A stretch of DNA of 64,000 nt from a virus: the IMG/VR virus record IMGVR_UViG_3300032245_001860, positions 248,001 to 312,000 of that record; one strand, 5' to 3'. The position numbers and the translations under genes are program-made. How positions within the stretch are numbered: position 1 is the stretch's first letter; the number at the start of each line of letters is the position of its first letter. This document shows positions 37,823-45,870 of the stretch, piece by piece. The notes under the pieces are model-generated. The model saw nothing but the letters and a program-made list of their open reading frames with translations, made no database searches and was not told the origin of the DNA.

Positions 37823-39357
37823 TGAAAGTACATTTACAAAGATATAGAATACCACAAACTTTTGGTGGAGCTTTGAGATTTCTAACTGATCCGGGTTTTG
37901 GACCAGTGCAATGTGTATTAGGTTTCCATGTAAATACTGGAACAGTTTTGAACACAGGTGATGCATCAAGCAATTCTAAAGGATTTATGATTGGTCATGC
38001 AGGAACTTCCGGATCTTCTGCAGCTCCAACTACTCTAATGTGCTCATCTGGTATAGCGCATAGTAATAATTTGGCTTCAACCCAAACTACATTAAGTACA
38101 AGAAATTCTGACTGGCTTACTCAAGATAGTAATAGAACTACAAGAGTCAGATTTACAAATATTGTGTTGGGTACAGATGAAATTACCCTGGCCAATTCTG
38201 GTAAGGCTGCAGTAGGTACAACTTTTGATGACTTAATTCTCGTTATGTTTGGCGGGACTGGTTTATCTTCTGCTACAAATTACAATACTCTAAACCAAAC
38301 ATTAAATGCACTTAGAAACCAAACAGGACTTACATTTCGTCCGGATGTTGTGATTGGTTCTTGGTGTATGGATACAGCAGGTAATACAAGTGTAGCAGGA
38401 CAATCAAAATTTGGGTTTGGAGCAGTTGGTCGCACTAACAATTCTGATTCTGTATATATCGTCTACAGTGGAAACAATGCAGTAACACCAGTAGCTTGTA
38501 AAGCTGGAATTGGAACTGACATGTTATGGAAAAGAATATCAGCTTTCGGTACTGCTACAAACACTGCTTCAGCCGCATCTGGAGGCGGAGTTACAGCCTT
38601 TAATGCTGATGGTTTTGATGTTCAAACTTATAATTCTGCACAAGCGGCAGCTACTTATCAATATAACTTCACAGCCTTGAAATGTGATGAGAGAATAAAA
38701 ACAGGTTATTTTTTTACTCCAACAGGAACTGGCAGTACTTTTGTCAACTTAGGATTTGTACCTCAGTTTGTAATGGGAGCTTCTTGTGGTTCAAGTATAA
38801 TGCAATCTCAACCTGAAACAAACTTAGAAGCTCCATCATTAAGTTTATGGTTTGCACAAGGCAGTACATCTTCAAAATTTATTGAGGGCAAGGGCACAAT
38901 TACAACATCGACTGCTAACGTGACTGGAACTGGTACAGGCTCTTCATTCTTAGCTCAAATTTCTCAAGGCGATAGTATATATAATATTAATTACCAATTA
39001 GTGGGCACAGTGGCAAGTGTTGCATCTACTACTTCATTAGCTTTTACAGCCAATGCAGCCTTAACTTTATCCTCTCAAAACTATTTTATTACAAGAACAA
39101 CCAATTACACATTATACTTTGGTGATCAAATTGGTAATGCAGTACAAAAAGCATTTTGCGGTATTGCAACGTCAGCTCCAGCATTGGCAATATCATCAGG
39201 TACAGCTGTTTCAACAATTACAGCTGGACAAGTTGTTACATTTCAAGGCGATAATGGTTTTACTATAAACTACACAAATCAATATAGATTTCCACAATTA
39301 AATTGGTACATGGCAATAGAAGCTGAGCCAAGACAAAAAAGAAGACAGTCAGGATAA
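37822..39357 (+). CDS. Probable tail structural protein, 511 aa
   Basis: The protein lacks the GGVGIGG-type repeats of its neighbours. It is Ser/Thr/Gly/Ala-rich with scattered Cys and aromatic residues, as in globular virion proteins. The ending EAEPRQKRRQSG is basic. It overlaps the upstream gene (TAATG) and is followed after one base by the nitrilase-like gene, so it belongs to the same operon. I do not recognise a family; a receptor-binding or baseplate-peripheral role is inferred from position only. Confidence 0.6.
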   Translation: MKVHLQRYRIPQTFGGALRFLTDPGFGPVQCVLGFHVNTGTVLNTGDASSNSKGFMIGHAGTSGSSAAPTTLMCSSGIAHSNNLASTQTTLSTRNSDWLTQDSNRTTRVRFTNIVLGTDEITLANSGKAAVGTTFDDLILVMFGGTGLSSATNYNTLNQTLNALRNQTGLTFRPDVVIGSWCMDTAGNTSVAGQSKFGFGAVGRTNNSDSVYIVYSGNNAVTPVACKAGIGTDMLWKRISAFGTATNTASAASGGGVTAFNADGFDVQTYNSAQAAATYQYNFTALKCDERIKTGYFFTPTGTGSTFVNLGFVPQFVMGASCGSSIMQSQPETNLEAPSLSLWFAQGSTSSKFIEGKGTITTSTANVTGTGTGSSFLAQISQGDSIYNINYQLVGTVASVASTTSLAFTANAALTLSSQNYFITRTTNYTLYFGDQIGNAVQKAFCGIATSAPALAISSGTAVSTITAGQVVTFQGDNGFTINYTNQYRFPQLNWYMAIEAEPRQKRRQSG

Positions 39358-39358
39358 T

Positions 39359-40171
39359 ATGAGAATAGTAGCAGTTCAATTAAATCTTAAAAATTGTGAG
39401 AGCTACAAAGTTTTTTATGATTTTTTAGAAAATGATGTATTCAAAAATCTGCCTGAAAATTGCGATTTATTAGTTTTTCCCGAAAATATAAACTTATCAT
39501 TGTTCTTCTTAAAAAATGACCTAAAATCACTTAATCTGAGGTCATTTTATGAAAGATTTATTGATAGGATTCTTTCAATGTTAAATCTTTCATTGATTTT
39601 GAAATATGAAGATCTTGATTATCAAAAATCTGTAATATTATCTGCATTTCAAGATTTGGCAAAAAAATATAATGTAAATGAAATTACCGGAAGTTTTTAT
39701 AACAAAACTCTAAGTGGTATATACAATTCAATTTATGCAATAGATAGAAATGGCTATCTTTTAGGCTCTGGATCTAAAAAAGATTTAGTGGGATTAGAAA
39801 AAGCACTTAAAATAAAATCAGAAAATCAAAATAAAGTAATAAACTTTGATTTTGGCAGAGTAGGTTTATCTGTTTGTTTTGATTTAAACGACAAAGATTA
39901 TATTTCGCAATATAAATGTGATGTTCTTGTAGCTCCTTCAAATGGTTGGAGATTATTCCCAGGATATCCATTTGATCCTTTAATTGAAACTCCACAAATT
40001 GAAAGAGCTAAAGAAAACAATTTTGCAATTATTAGACCTTATTGCGCAGGGTGGTTAGGTCCATTATATTTTGCTGGAAGAAGTATGATTGTTGATAAAA
40101 TGGGCAATATTGTCAATCAATCAAAAACAAGAACTCAAACAGAATTATTGGTCTCTGACATCGACATTTGA
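39359..40171 (+). CDS. Carbon-nitrogen hydrolase (nitrilase superfamily)
   Basis: This 270 aa protein is about the usual length for a single-domain nitrilase-superfamily enzyme. The catalytic Glu-Lys-Cys triad is visible: Glu42 in LLVFPEN, Lys140 or Lys141 in GSKKDL, and Cys173 in GLSVCFDLND. The C-terminal GRSMIVDKMGNIVNQSK strand also fits. The family hydrolyses amides and nitriles by a Cys nucleophile; substrates range from glutamine (as an NAD synthetase domain) to omega-amides and N-carbamoyl compounds, and I cannot tell which applies. It starts one base after the last adhesin gene, so it is expressed with tail genes. Its end overlaps a convergent operon by 27 bases. I know of few such enzymes in phages. 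Confidence 0.8.
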   Translation: MRIVAVQLNLKNCESYKVFYDFLENDVFKNLPENCDLLVFPENINLSLFFLKNDLKSLNLRSFYERFIDRILSMLNLSLILKYEDLDYQKSVILSAFQDLAKKYNVNEITGSFYNKTLSGIYNSIYAIDRNGYLLGSGSKKDLVGLEKALKIKSENQNKVINFDFGRVGLSVCFDLNDKDYISQYKCDVLVAPSNGWRLFPGYPFDPLIETPQIERAKENNFAIIRPYCAGWLGPLYFAGRSMIVDKMGNIVNQSKTRTQTELLVSDIDI

Positions 40172-40357
40172 TTGAATTTCTACACTTGTATTTCTTTTCA
40201 TGCCTTCATTAGGTGTTGTTTCTTTCACTGTAAATCCAGGAATTTTATCTAAGAATTTCATAAGATCCAGGCATTCTTTACCACTTGTTCCTTTGGGGAC
40301 AACTTCTACTTTTCCATTACTGCTAATCTTAATTTCTAATTCCACTTCTTTTGACAT
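40145..40357 (-). CDS. DUF2997-family protein
   Basis: The protein has 70 aa. The pattern IKISSNGKVEVVPKGTSGKEC followed by LMKFLDKIPG matches the small DUF2997 family (beta strand, G.SG..C, helix). In bacteria this family is usually encoded next to a DUF1257 (Ycf35-like) protein, exactly as here. Function is unknown. Its start overlaps the stop of the DUF1257 gene by one base (TAATG). Its end overlaps the nitrilase gene on the other strand. Confidence 0.75.
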   Translation of the reverse strand: MSKEVELEIKISSNGKVEVVPKGTSGKECLDLMKFLDKIPGFTVKETTPNEGMKRNTSVEIQSNVDVRDQ

Positions 40358-40782
40358 TAGATTATTTTCCTTGCAACAATATTTAAGTCTGTTATCCTTC
40401 TTTGCAATAAAGCTTCATCTTCAACATTAACTTTAATTTTAAAGCCATTTTTTGCAAGTGCTTCTTCTAATACAACTTTGACATAAGACTGGATGATGCG
40501 ATCATGCATTTTATGAGCTTGATCATAATCAGAAACGATCATTTCATATTTTTTATTTTCAGCATCCCATAAAAAACCAATATCATTTGATGCGCCAGTA
40601 AAATGATTAACTTGCTCTTTAGGAATTACGATATTTGCTTTTTCATTTCTTTTATCGCCTTTATATCCTGTTAATTGCTCTGGTTCTGAATAGCAAACAG
40701 GATTGAATCCCAAAGAATTTAAGGCATCCAAAAGAGATTTCTTATCAACAATTTCACATTCAATCTTCTTGTAAGCAGACAT
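40357..40782 (-). CDS. DUF1257 / Ycf35-like protein
   Basis: This 141 aa protein fits the DUF1257 pattern: MSxxKKIECEI.D...L..AL..LGF, then YKGDKRNEKANIVI, GASNDIGFLWD, YEMIVSDYD, and a C-terminal helical part. Ycf35 is conserved in cyanobacteria and some plastids, and related proteins occur in other bacteria and phages; its role is not established. The pairing with DUF2997 repeats the arrangement known from bacterial genomes. It is the middle gene of a three-gene operon with one-base overlaps. Confidence 0.75.
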   Translation of the reverse strand: MSAYKKIECEIVDKKSLLDALNSLGFNPVCYSEPEQLTGYKGDKRNEKANIVIPKEQVNHFTGASNDIGFLWDAENKKYEMIVSDYDQAHKMHDRIIQSYVKVVLEEALAKNGFKIKVNVEDEALLQRRITDLNIVARKII

Positions 40783-41084
40783 TATAATTCGTCACTTTCT
40801 TCTTCATCTTCTTCATCAACTTCAAGAATCTGATAGTTTAGCCATTCAAGAGTGTCGCTAATAGTTTCTCTAAGTTTGATGATTCCAGCCACAGCAATTC
40901 CATGGCCTTCGTTGATGTTAGTAACTAAATTATAACCTTCTAAAATAACTTCAGTAGCTTCTAATGATTTTGCCAGTCTTTCAGTAAGTTCTTCTGGGTC
41001 TAAATTTCTGATATTTTCAAGATGTTTTTTATATTCTTCTTGAAGTTGTAATTCTTTTTCAGTGTCCATATTGATAGATTCCAT
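40782..41084 (-). CDS. Acidic helical hypothetical protein
   Basis: The protein is 100 aa, nearly all predicted helix, with a very acidic tail (DEEDEEESDEL). I chose the ATG at 41084 because GAGG lies nine bases upstream; a TTG at 41099 is in frame but would place that ribosome site inside the gene. It is first in the operon with the DUF1257 and DUF2997 genes, overlapping the next by one base. The divergent STN-protein gene starts 54 bases away. Confidence 0.6.
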   Translation of the reverse strand: MESINMDTEKELQLQEEYKKHLENIRNLDPEELTERLAKSLEATEVILEGYNLVTNINEGHGIAVAGIIKLRETISDTLEWLNYQILEVDEEDEEESDEL

Positions 41085-41138
41085 AAGTTGTGTCCTCAAA
41101 GTAAATTGTACAAGCTTAATGAATATAGAGGTATGAAT

Positions 41139-41504
41139 ATGAATAATTATTTTGTTGTTTTAAGTTGTTTGTGTTTACTGTCTGCTCCGGTTAAGGCTTT
41201 TTCACAACCAATTCAACCAATTGTCCAAGTAGATGAAAAGCCAAAGAAAGAAATATTAATTAGCATTCGCAGCAAGTTTTACAGAAATCCAGTTCAAGTG
41301 ATTGAGGGGTTTTTCAAACAAGCTGGAATTTATGATTTTTCTATCGAAGATGATGAAAAGTTAGAAAAGATGGATGTTGGAAATTTTCAATTCAAAAATA
41401 AAACAGTTGATCAAGCTATCAAAAGATTATCTTCTGAATACAAAATAGTTTTTGAAATTGAAGAAGTGGGAAAAGATAAAGTTTACAAAGTCAAAATGAG
41501 GTAA
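41139..41504 (+). CDS. Exported small protein with secretin N-domain-like (STN) fold
   Basis: The protein is 121 aa from the ATG at 41139, chosen because GAGG lies seven bases upstream. It has a signal peptide (NNYFVVLSCLCLLSAPVKAFS) with a likely signal-peptidase site after KAFS or nearby. The mature part resembles the short N-terminal domain of secretins and TonB receptors (STN): RNPVQVIEGFFKQAGIYDFSI, then VGNFQFKNKTVDQAIKRLSS. The beta-barrel secretin domain is absent. It precedes a second STN protein by five bases. A role in touching or blocking a host secretin is inferred. Confidence 0.6.
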   Translation: MNNYFVVLSCLCLLSAPVKAFSQPIQPIVQVDEKPKKEILISIRSKFYRNPVQVIEGFFKQAGIYDFSIEDDEKLEKMDVGNFQFKNKTVDQAIKRLSSEYKIVFEIEEVGKDKVYKVKMR

Positions 41505-41509
41505 GTTAA

Positions 41510-42139
41510 ATGAAAAAATTGTTAGCTCTTTTGGTTGTTTTATGTGCATGTAATATTTCTTATGCACAAAACATTAAAGTTGATTTGAAAGATGCTCCAG
41601 TAAGAACAACACTTGAAGCTATGTTTAAAGACGCTGGAATTAAAAATTATGTCATTGATAATTCTGTATCTGGATTTATCACAATGACTTTAGAAGATAT
41701 ACCTTTTGAAAACGCACTCAAAATTGTAATGAGAAATTCTTTTCCTCCACTTACATATACTAAAGAAAATGATGTATGGATTGTTAAAGAAAGAAAGATT
41801 ACAGAATACAAACAACCAGCTCCAGCTATTACGGTTGAAGAGCCAAGAGGAGCAATATTTGAAAGAATACCATTAACATTTATTGATCCTTTAGATTTAA
41901 TGAGCGCTTTTGGTAACATTCTGTACATAAGACAATTTGGAAGATCGGATGGCATGTATGGAAGTGGTATGGGTGGCCTTGGCGGTGGCAATAATAACAG
42001 CTTTCTCGGAAGCAATGGAGGCCTTGGATTGGGCAGTGGTAATGGAATGGGCGGAGGAGCAATGGGAGGCCTTGGCGGTGCTTTCGGTGGAGGAATGAAT
42101 GGTGGAATAGGTGGATTTGGTGGCGGAAGGAATTTCTAA
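41510..42139 (+). CDS. Exported STN-domain protein with Gly-rich tail
   Basis: The protein has 209 aa. A signal peptide (KKLLALLVVLCACNISYA) is followed by a clear STN domain at about 22-100: VDLKDAPVRTTLEAMFKDAG, NYVIDNSVSGFITMTL, IPFENALKIVMRN, YTKENDVWIVKE. A linker and a PLTFIDPLDLMSAFG helix follow. The last ~65 residues are almost all Gly with Met, Asn and Ser. STN plus Gly/Met-rich sequence occurs in bacterial secretin-related proteins, but here no secretin barrel follows. It may be a periplasmic or outer-membrane partner of a host secretion or pilus channel; that is inference. Its stop overlaps the next start by one base. Confidence 0.7.
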   Translation: MKKLLALLVVLCACNISYAQNIKVDLKDAPVRTTLEAMFKDAGIKNYVIDNSVSGFITMTLEDIPFENALKIVMRNSFPPLTYTKENDVWIVKERKITEYKQPAPAITVEEPRGAIFERIPLTFIDPLDLMSAFGNILYIRQFGRSDGMYGSGMGGLGGGNNNSFLGSNGGLGLGSGNGMGGGAMGGLGGAFGGGMNGGIGGFGGGRNF

Positions 42140-42408
42140 TGTCACATTTTTATTTAAGAAAATCATACACTTTTTCAGAAACAGATGAAATGATGCTTGA
42201 TATTAGAAAAGAAATGTCAAATTTCCTCACCAAAGAAGAAGCTGAATTCATTTTAAATAGAAGATATGCTCTTATAGATCCACCTCCTTTTAAAAACAAT
42301 GAATTAGATATGCTGCAAGATAAAGTTTATGATTTAGAAAGAAAATTGCAAATCGCATTAATTGAAATTGAAAAACTCAAGAATGTAAAAAAACATTCGA
42401 GTCCATAA
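42139..42408 (+). CDS. Hypothetical protein with C-terminal coiled coil
   Basis: The protein has 89 aa. Residues ~20-50 contain LTKEEAEFILNRRYALIDPPP; residues ~55-85 (LQDKVYDLERKLQIALIEIE) form a heptad-like coiled coil. It overlaps both neighbours by one base (TAATG), so it is translated with the STN gene upstream and the 180 aa protein downstream. No family recognised. Confidence 0.6.
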   Translation: MSHFYLRKSYTFSETDEMMLDIRKEMSNFLTKEEAEFILNRRYALIDPPPFKNNELDMLQDKVYDLERKLQIALIEIEKLKNVKKHSSP

Positions 42409-42950
42409 TGAATAACTATATAATCTTTTATCCAAAAGATATTGACAATAATGACGAACCAAAAGAAACTGTTTTATGGGAAGTAAAATATCACTTGCAT
42501 AGCAGTATGATAGATTTGCCTGATTATTTGTTAAGTTTATTGGAAGCAGATCAAAAACAAGCATATCCTATTAGTAAATGGCACTACGAATTTGCTAATT
42601 TAGGTATGCAGTTAATTTATGACTACGTGTATGCAAAAGAATATGCATATTTTTTAGATAACATTCCATTTTTTACTGCAACATTGTCAGCTTTGGATTT
42701 AAATAGATTCAACAACCAGATAGTGGTCAAACAAAAAGTTGGAAAAAAGCTTCTCAAAGAAATGAAGCTTAGAAACCAAGGAGTTATGCATCCTGAAAAG
42801 TTTCACAAAAAAATGATTGAATTAACAGATATATCAGATGAAAAATTCTTGATACATGAAGAAATATGTGACACTTTATTGAATTTAGAAAATTTATGTG
42901 AAAAATGTGTGCAGTACGAAAGTCTGATTGAATGGAAATCTATATGTTAG
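42408..42950 (+). CDS. Hypothetical protein, 180 aa
   Basis: This is a soluble mixed alpha/beta protein with a Tyr-rich first half and helical second half, including LLNLENLCEKCVQYESLI near the end. No signal peptide or membrane segment. It overlaps the upstream gene by one base. No family recognised. Confidence 0.6.
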   Translation: MNNYIIFYPKDIDNNDEPKETVLWEVKYHLHSSMIDLPDYLLSLLEADQKQAYPISKWHYEFANLGMQLIYDYVYAKEYAYFLDNIPFFTATLSALDLNRFNNQIVVKQKVGKKLLKEMKLRNQGVMHPEKFHKKMIELTDISDEKFLIHEEICDTLLNLENLCEKCVQYESLIEWKSIC

Positions 42951-42961
42951 AGGTGATTTAA

Positions 42962-43414
42962 ATGAGTTGGTATAGATTAGCACAGCAACCAGACAATTGG
43001 TCTAATATCTTAAAAGGCAATCAGCCAGGTACAGCATCGAACCCAAAAGGAATTCTTGTGAGTTATGCTGATTATCAAAAATTAAAATCTTTTGGTACTG
43101 GTAGTGGACCTATTAGTGTTTTAGATAAAGATACAAATCAATATGTAACTGTTATACATGGTGGCTTAACTCCTGACAATAAATTTGGTTTTGCAGATGG
43201 CAAGGGTGGATTTGTTTTTCCTAATGAAGAAGATGACTGGGCTACTAAATTAGGCGTAAATCCATCAAACTTCATAGTTTCTTGTTATGAAGGGTCTGCA
43301 AATGCTGGAGACTTTAAAGCTGCTACAAACTACCAAGGCAAACTTGAAATGTCAATGCCTCAGACAGTAACAGACACTACTCAAGATGTTAGAATTAACG
43401 TTTCAGGTGCATAA
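42962..43414 (+). CDS. Hypothetical protein beginning MSWYRLAQQ
   Basis: The protein has 150 aa, rich in Gly, Asn and Asp, with no membrane segment. A strong ribosome site (AGAGGTGA) precedes the ATG. The N-terminal WYRLAQQ is a short aromatic-basic-LA motif; it recalls the K-x-A motifs near the N-termini of several proteins at 53-62 kb. Composition suggests a virion protein. No family recognised. Confidence 0.6.
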   Translation: MSWYRLAQQPDNWSNILKGNQPGTASNPKGILVSYADYQKLKSFGTGSGPISVLDKDTNQYVTVIHGGLTPDNKFGFADGKGGFVFPNEEDDWATKLGVNPSNFIVSCYEGSANAGDFKAATNYQGKLEMSMPQTVTDTTQDVRINVSGA

Positions 43415-43434
43415 AATACCTGTACAATTCTAAA

Positions 43435-44055
43435 ATGATTTCTTTATGTATTACTCATCGAGTTGACGAGGATATATCTTGGGTTGAAGATATTTATGGT
43501 GATTTATTAATTTATAATAAAGGAGACGAATGGGATCTTCCATATCCTTGTCATGAGTCTCCCAAGATACCTAATGAAGTTGATACTTTTTTAAGGGGCA
43601 TTATTGAAGCTTATGATATTATGCCAAATTATAGATTTGTTTACCTTCTAAGACCTAATTGCAGACACTTTGATGAAGATGTTACATCTTATATAAGCAT
43701 AAATCAATACAATCAAGTTAATGATAATGAGATAGTTCCACTTGCTGATAAATTTTTTGATTTCAATTTAGATCAAGCTAAAAAAACTCTTAATGAGAAT
43801 CAAATATTAGTATTAGATTCTGTATTAGATATTATGAGTAAGTTAGGGATTAATTTGAATGATAAGACCTATTCATGCTCATATGGTTCTCAGTATTTTT
43901 TTAGTAGCCAGTTTGTAATCAATAAACCCAAAGAATGGTGGATTGCTGTGCATAGTATAGCTAATCAAATATATGAAAGTTTTGGAAATGATGTTTCTTA
44001 TATATTTGAAATTTTGTGGCCAATGATTCTAAGACATTCTTTAATTCAAGAATAA
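43435..44055 (+). CDS. DUF3431-like protein, copy 1
   Basis: This 206 aa protein belongs to a family with six members in this window. Shared marks: a first strand followed by xDEDISWVEDI (usually ARYNEDIxW), IYNKGDEWDLP, an Arg-Gly-Ile-Ile-Glu helix (FLRGIIEAYD), and the C-terminal KEWWIAVHSI...EILWPMIL. This is the most diverged copy: it lacks the GRE.ET and QGNPFDH motifs, having LRPNCRHFDED instead. The pattern resembles DUF3431, whose function is unknown. It precedes the superoxide dismutase gene by 11 bases. Confidence 0.65.
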   Translation: MISLCITHRVDEDISWVEDIYGDLLIYNKGDEWDLPYPCHESPKIPNEVDTFLRGIIEAYDIMPNYRFVYLLRPNCRHFDEDVTSYISINQYNQVNDNEIVPLADKFFDFNLDQAKKTLNENQILVLDSVLDIMSKLGINLNDKTYSCSYGSQYFFSSQFVINKPKEWWIAVHSIANQIYESFGNDVSYIFEILWPMILRHSLIQE

Positions 44056-44066
44056 TGTGAGTAATT

Positions 44067-44771
44067 ATGAATAATATTTTTGTTCCAAATAATTATATAA
44101 AATTAAGTTCTATAAAAGTTTCTAAAGACATAGAAGAAGCTTACAAGGAAAATAAAGGTTTTGAAGTTAAGTTAGAATTTAATGATTTACCATATGGTGA
44201 AAATGCCTTGTCTAAATCAATAGATGAAGAAACTATGAATCTACACCATGACAAACATCATAAGAAATATTTTGATAATTTAATGGAAGCCCTGTCAGAT
44301 CAAAACATAGACAATTTGAATGTGAATGATGTATTGTCTAATCTTGAAAAATATCCCAAGTCAATAAGAGAAAAGATTAGAAATAATGGTGGTGGTCACT
44401 TTAACCATGAGTTTTTTTGGAATCTAATGTCTCCAACACCTAAAACAAAACCTGAAGGTAAATTACTTCAAATGATTGAGAATCAATTTCAATCATTTGA
44501 AAATTTTAAAGAAGAATTTATTCAAACTGGCTTAGATAGATTCGGATCAGGCTGGGTATGGCTTTGCGTAAACAATGGAAAATTAAAATTGTCATCTATG
44601 CCAAATCAAGATAATCCAATAATTGAGAAATGCGGAGTGCCTTTGGTTGGATGTGATGTTTGGGAACATGCATATTACTTAAAATATAAGAATGACAGAG
44701 AGGCATACTTAAAAGCCTGGTTTGATGTTTTAAACTGGGATTTTCCTGAAAAAATTATATCAAAATTGTAA
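44067..44771 (+). CDS. Fe/Mn superoxide dismutase
   Basis: The protein has 234 aa. The iron/manganese superoxide dismutase pattern is complete: LPYGENALSKSIDEETMNLHHDKHH near residues 48-70 (first metal His), GGHFNHEFFWNLMSP (second His), GSGWVWLCV, and the DVWEHAYYLKYKNDR signature with the last Asp and His ligands. It converts superoxide to oxygen and hydrogen peroxide. An extra ~40 N-terminal residues precede the usual enzyme start. They are not an obvious signal peptide. It sits between two DUF3431-like genes and near ferritin-like and Fe-S genes. Fe versus Mn preference cannot be read off. Such enzymes are rare in phages. Confidence 0.9.
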   Translation: MNNIFVPNNYIKLSSIKVSKDIEEAYKENKGFEVKLEFNDLPYGENALSKSIDEETMNLHHDKHHKKYFDNLMEALSDQNIDNLNVNDVLSNLEKYPKSIREKIRNNGGGHFNHEFFWNLMSPTPKTKPEGKLLQMIENQFQSFENFKEEFIQTGLDRFGSGWVWLCVNNGKLKLSSMPNQDNPIIEKCGVPLVGCDVWEHAYYLKYKNDREAYLKAWFDVLNWDFPEKIISKL

Positions 44772-44789
44772 ATTTGTATAATTTTTTTT

Positions 44790-45452
44790 ATGAAAGACAG
44801 ATTGGTTGTAATTGCAAGATATAATGAAAATTTAGATTGGTTAAAAAATCTAAATAATCCTTTTATGGTCTACAATAAAGGCCAAGAATTTCCATATGAA
44901 ATAATTAGAAAAGACATTCCTAATAAGGGTAGAGAAGCAGAGACATATATTAGATCAATCATTGAAAATTATTCTGTGCTGAGTCAATATAAATATATGG
45001 TTTTCTTGCAAGGAAATCCATTTGATCATTGCCAGGATTTATACAACAAAATAAATTCATATGATAATGAAAATACTTTTGATTACTTATCTGAATTAAA
45101 TGGCGAAGTGCAATTTGATAAAATTTTATACTTAAGAGATCATTCTGTTTCTTTAATTGATTGTTTATTGAATCAAAGTTATGTAAATCAATCAGGTGCA
45201 GTAAAAACACTTTTATTGTTAAATCTAATCGGTATCAAATTACAATCTTGTCAATGGAGTTATGCATGTGGTGCTCAATATATAGTTCCAACCAAAATAA
45301 TTCTAAATAAATCTATAGAATGGTGGATGCATTTTTATAGAATTTTTCAATGCTATTCTACTTCAGCCCCTAATGACTTTGCTTACATATTGGAATTGAC
45401 TTGGCCGATTATATGGAATTTTTCTGACAATACAAAGGAAGAATCATATTAA
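44790..45452 (+). CDS. DUF3431-like protein, copy 2
   Basis: The protein has 220 aa. All family motifs are present: VIARYNENLDWLKNL, FMVYNKGQEFPYE, KGREAETYIRSIIENYSVL, MVFLQGNPFDHCQDL, SYACGAQYIVPTKIIL, and IEWWMHFYRIF...ELTWPIIW. The regular order of a strand/loop with conserved N-E, a GREAET helix and an aromatic C-terminus suggests an enzyme-like fold, but no catalytic role is known for DUF3431. It lies 18 bases after the superoxide dismutase gene. Confidence 0.72.
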   Translation: MKDRLVVIARYNENLDWLKNLNNPFMVYNKGQEFPYEIIRKDIPNKGREAETYIRSIIENYSVLSQYKYMVFLQGNPFDHCQDLYNKINSYDNENTFDYLSELNGEVQFDKILYLRDHSVSLIDCLLNQSYVNQSGAVKTLLLLNLIGIKLQSCQWSYACGAQYIVPTKIILNKSIEWWMHFYRIFQCYSTSAPNDFAYILELTWPIIWNFSDNTKEESY

Positions 45453-45465
45453 TGCAAATAATAAG

Positions 45466-45475
45466 TATATAAGAG
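45466..45475 (+). promoter_or_regulatory. Candidate promoter motif TATATAAGAG
   Basis: TATATAAGAG lies about 20 bases before the ATG of the ferritin-like gene at 45496, in a 43-base gap that also holds the GGAG ribosome site. It shares its core with sites at 36532 and 53290. Confidence 0.35.
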
Positions 45476-45495
45476 ATTTTCGGAGATCAAAAAAA

Positions 45496-45870
45496 ATGAA
45501 TTTTGTTACTAATTTACTTACAATGCATAATCAATTCAAAGTTTATCATTGGCAAACACAAAGAAAAGTCGGAAGTTTTGCTCAACATAATGCTTTTGGC
45601 ACAGCATATGATGATTTAACTGATCACATTGATGATTTTATTGAGATATATCAAGGTAAACGTGGTGCAATAATTGGTAAAAATGGCTTTACAATTAATC
45701 TACAAAATCTTGATGATAATCCTGTTGCTTTTGTTGATGAATTCATTAGCTATTTAACTCAACATGTAACAGAAGCGCTTGATCCTGTTGCTGACACTGA
45801 TTTATTAAATATTAGAGATGAAATGCTTGGTATTTTGAACCAGACAAAGTACCGTTTAAATATGAAGTAG
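45496..45870 (+). CDS. Ferritin-like / Dps-like small protein (DUF5856 type)
   Basis: This 124 aa helical protein has HNQFKVYHWQTQ near residues 11-22 and FAQHNAFGTAYDDLTDHIDDF at 28-48, the layout of the first two helices of a ferritin-like fold. His, Glu and Asp residues could bind metal. It resembles the phage family DUF5856. Iron binding is suggested by the fold and by neighbouring superoxide dismutase and permease-like genes, but is not shown. The start has GGAG upstream; the next gene begins directly after its stop. Confidence 0.7.
   Translation: MNFVTNLLTMHNQFKVYHWQTQRKVGSFAQHNAFGTAYDDLTDHIDDFIEIYQGKRGAIIGKNGFTINLQNLDDNPVAFVDEFISYLTQHVTEALDPVADTDLLNIRDEMLGILNQTKYRLNMK

Noticed and set aside
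2541-39357. CRISPR array or diversity-generating retroelement in the repeat region
   Set aside because: Repeats are in-frame protein modules of varied length without unique spacers, and no reverse transcriptase or template/variable repeat pair was seen.
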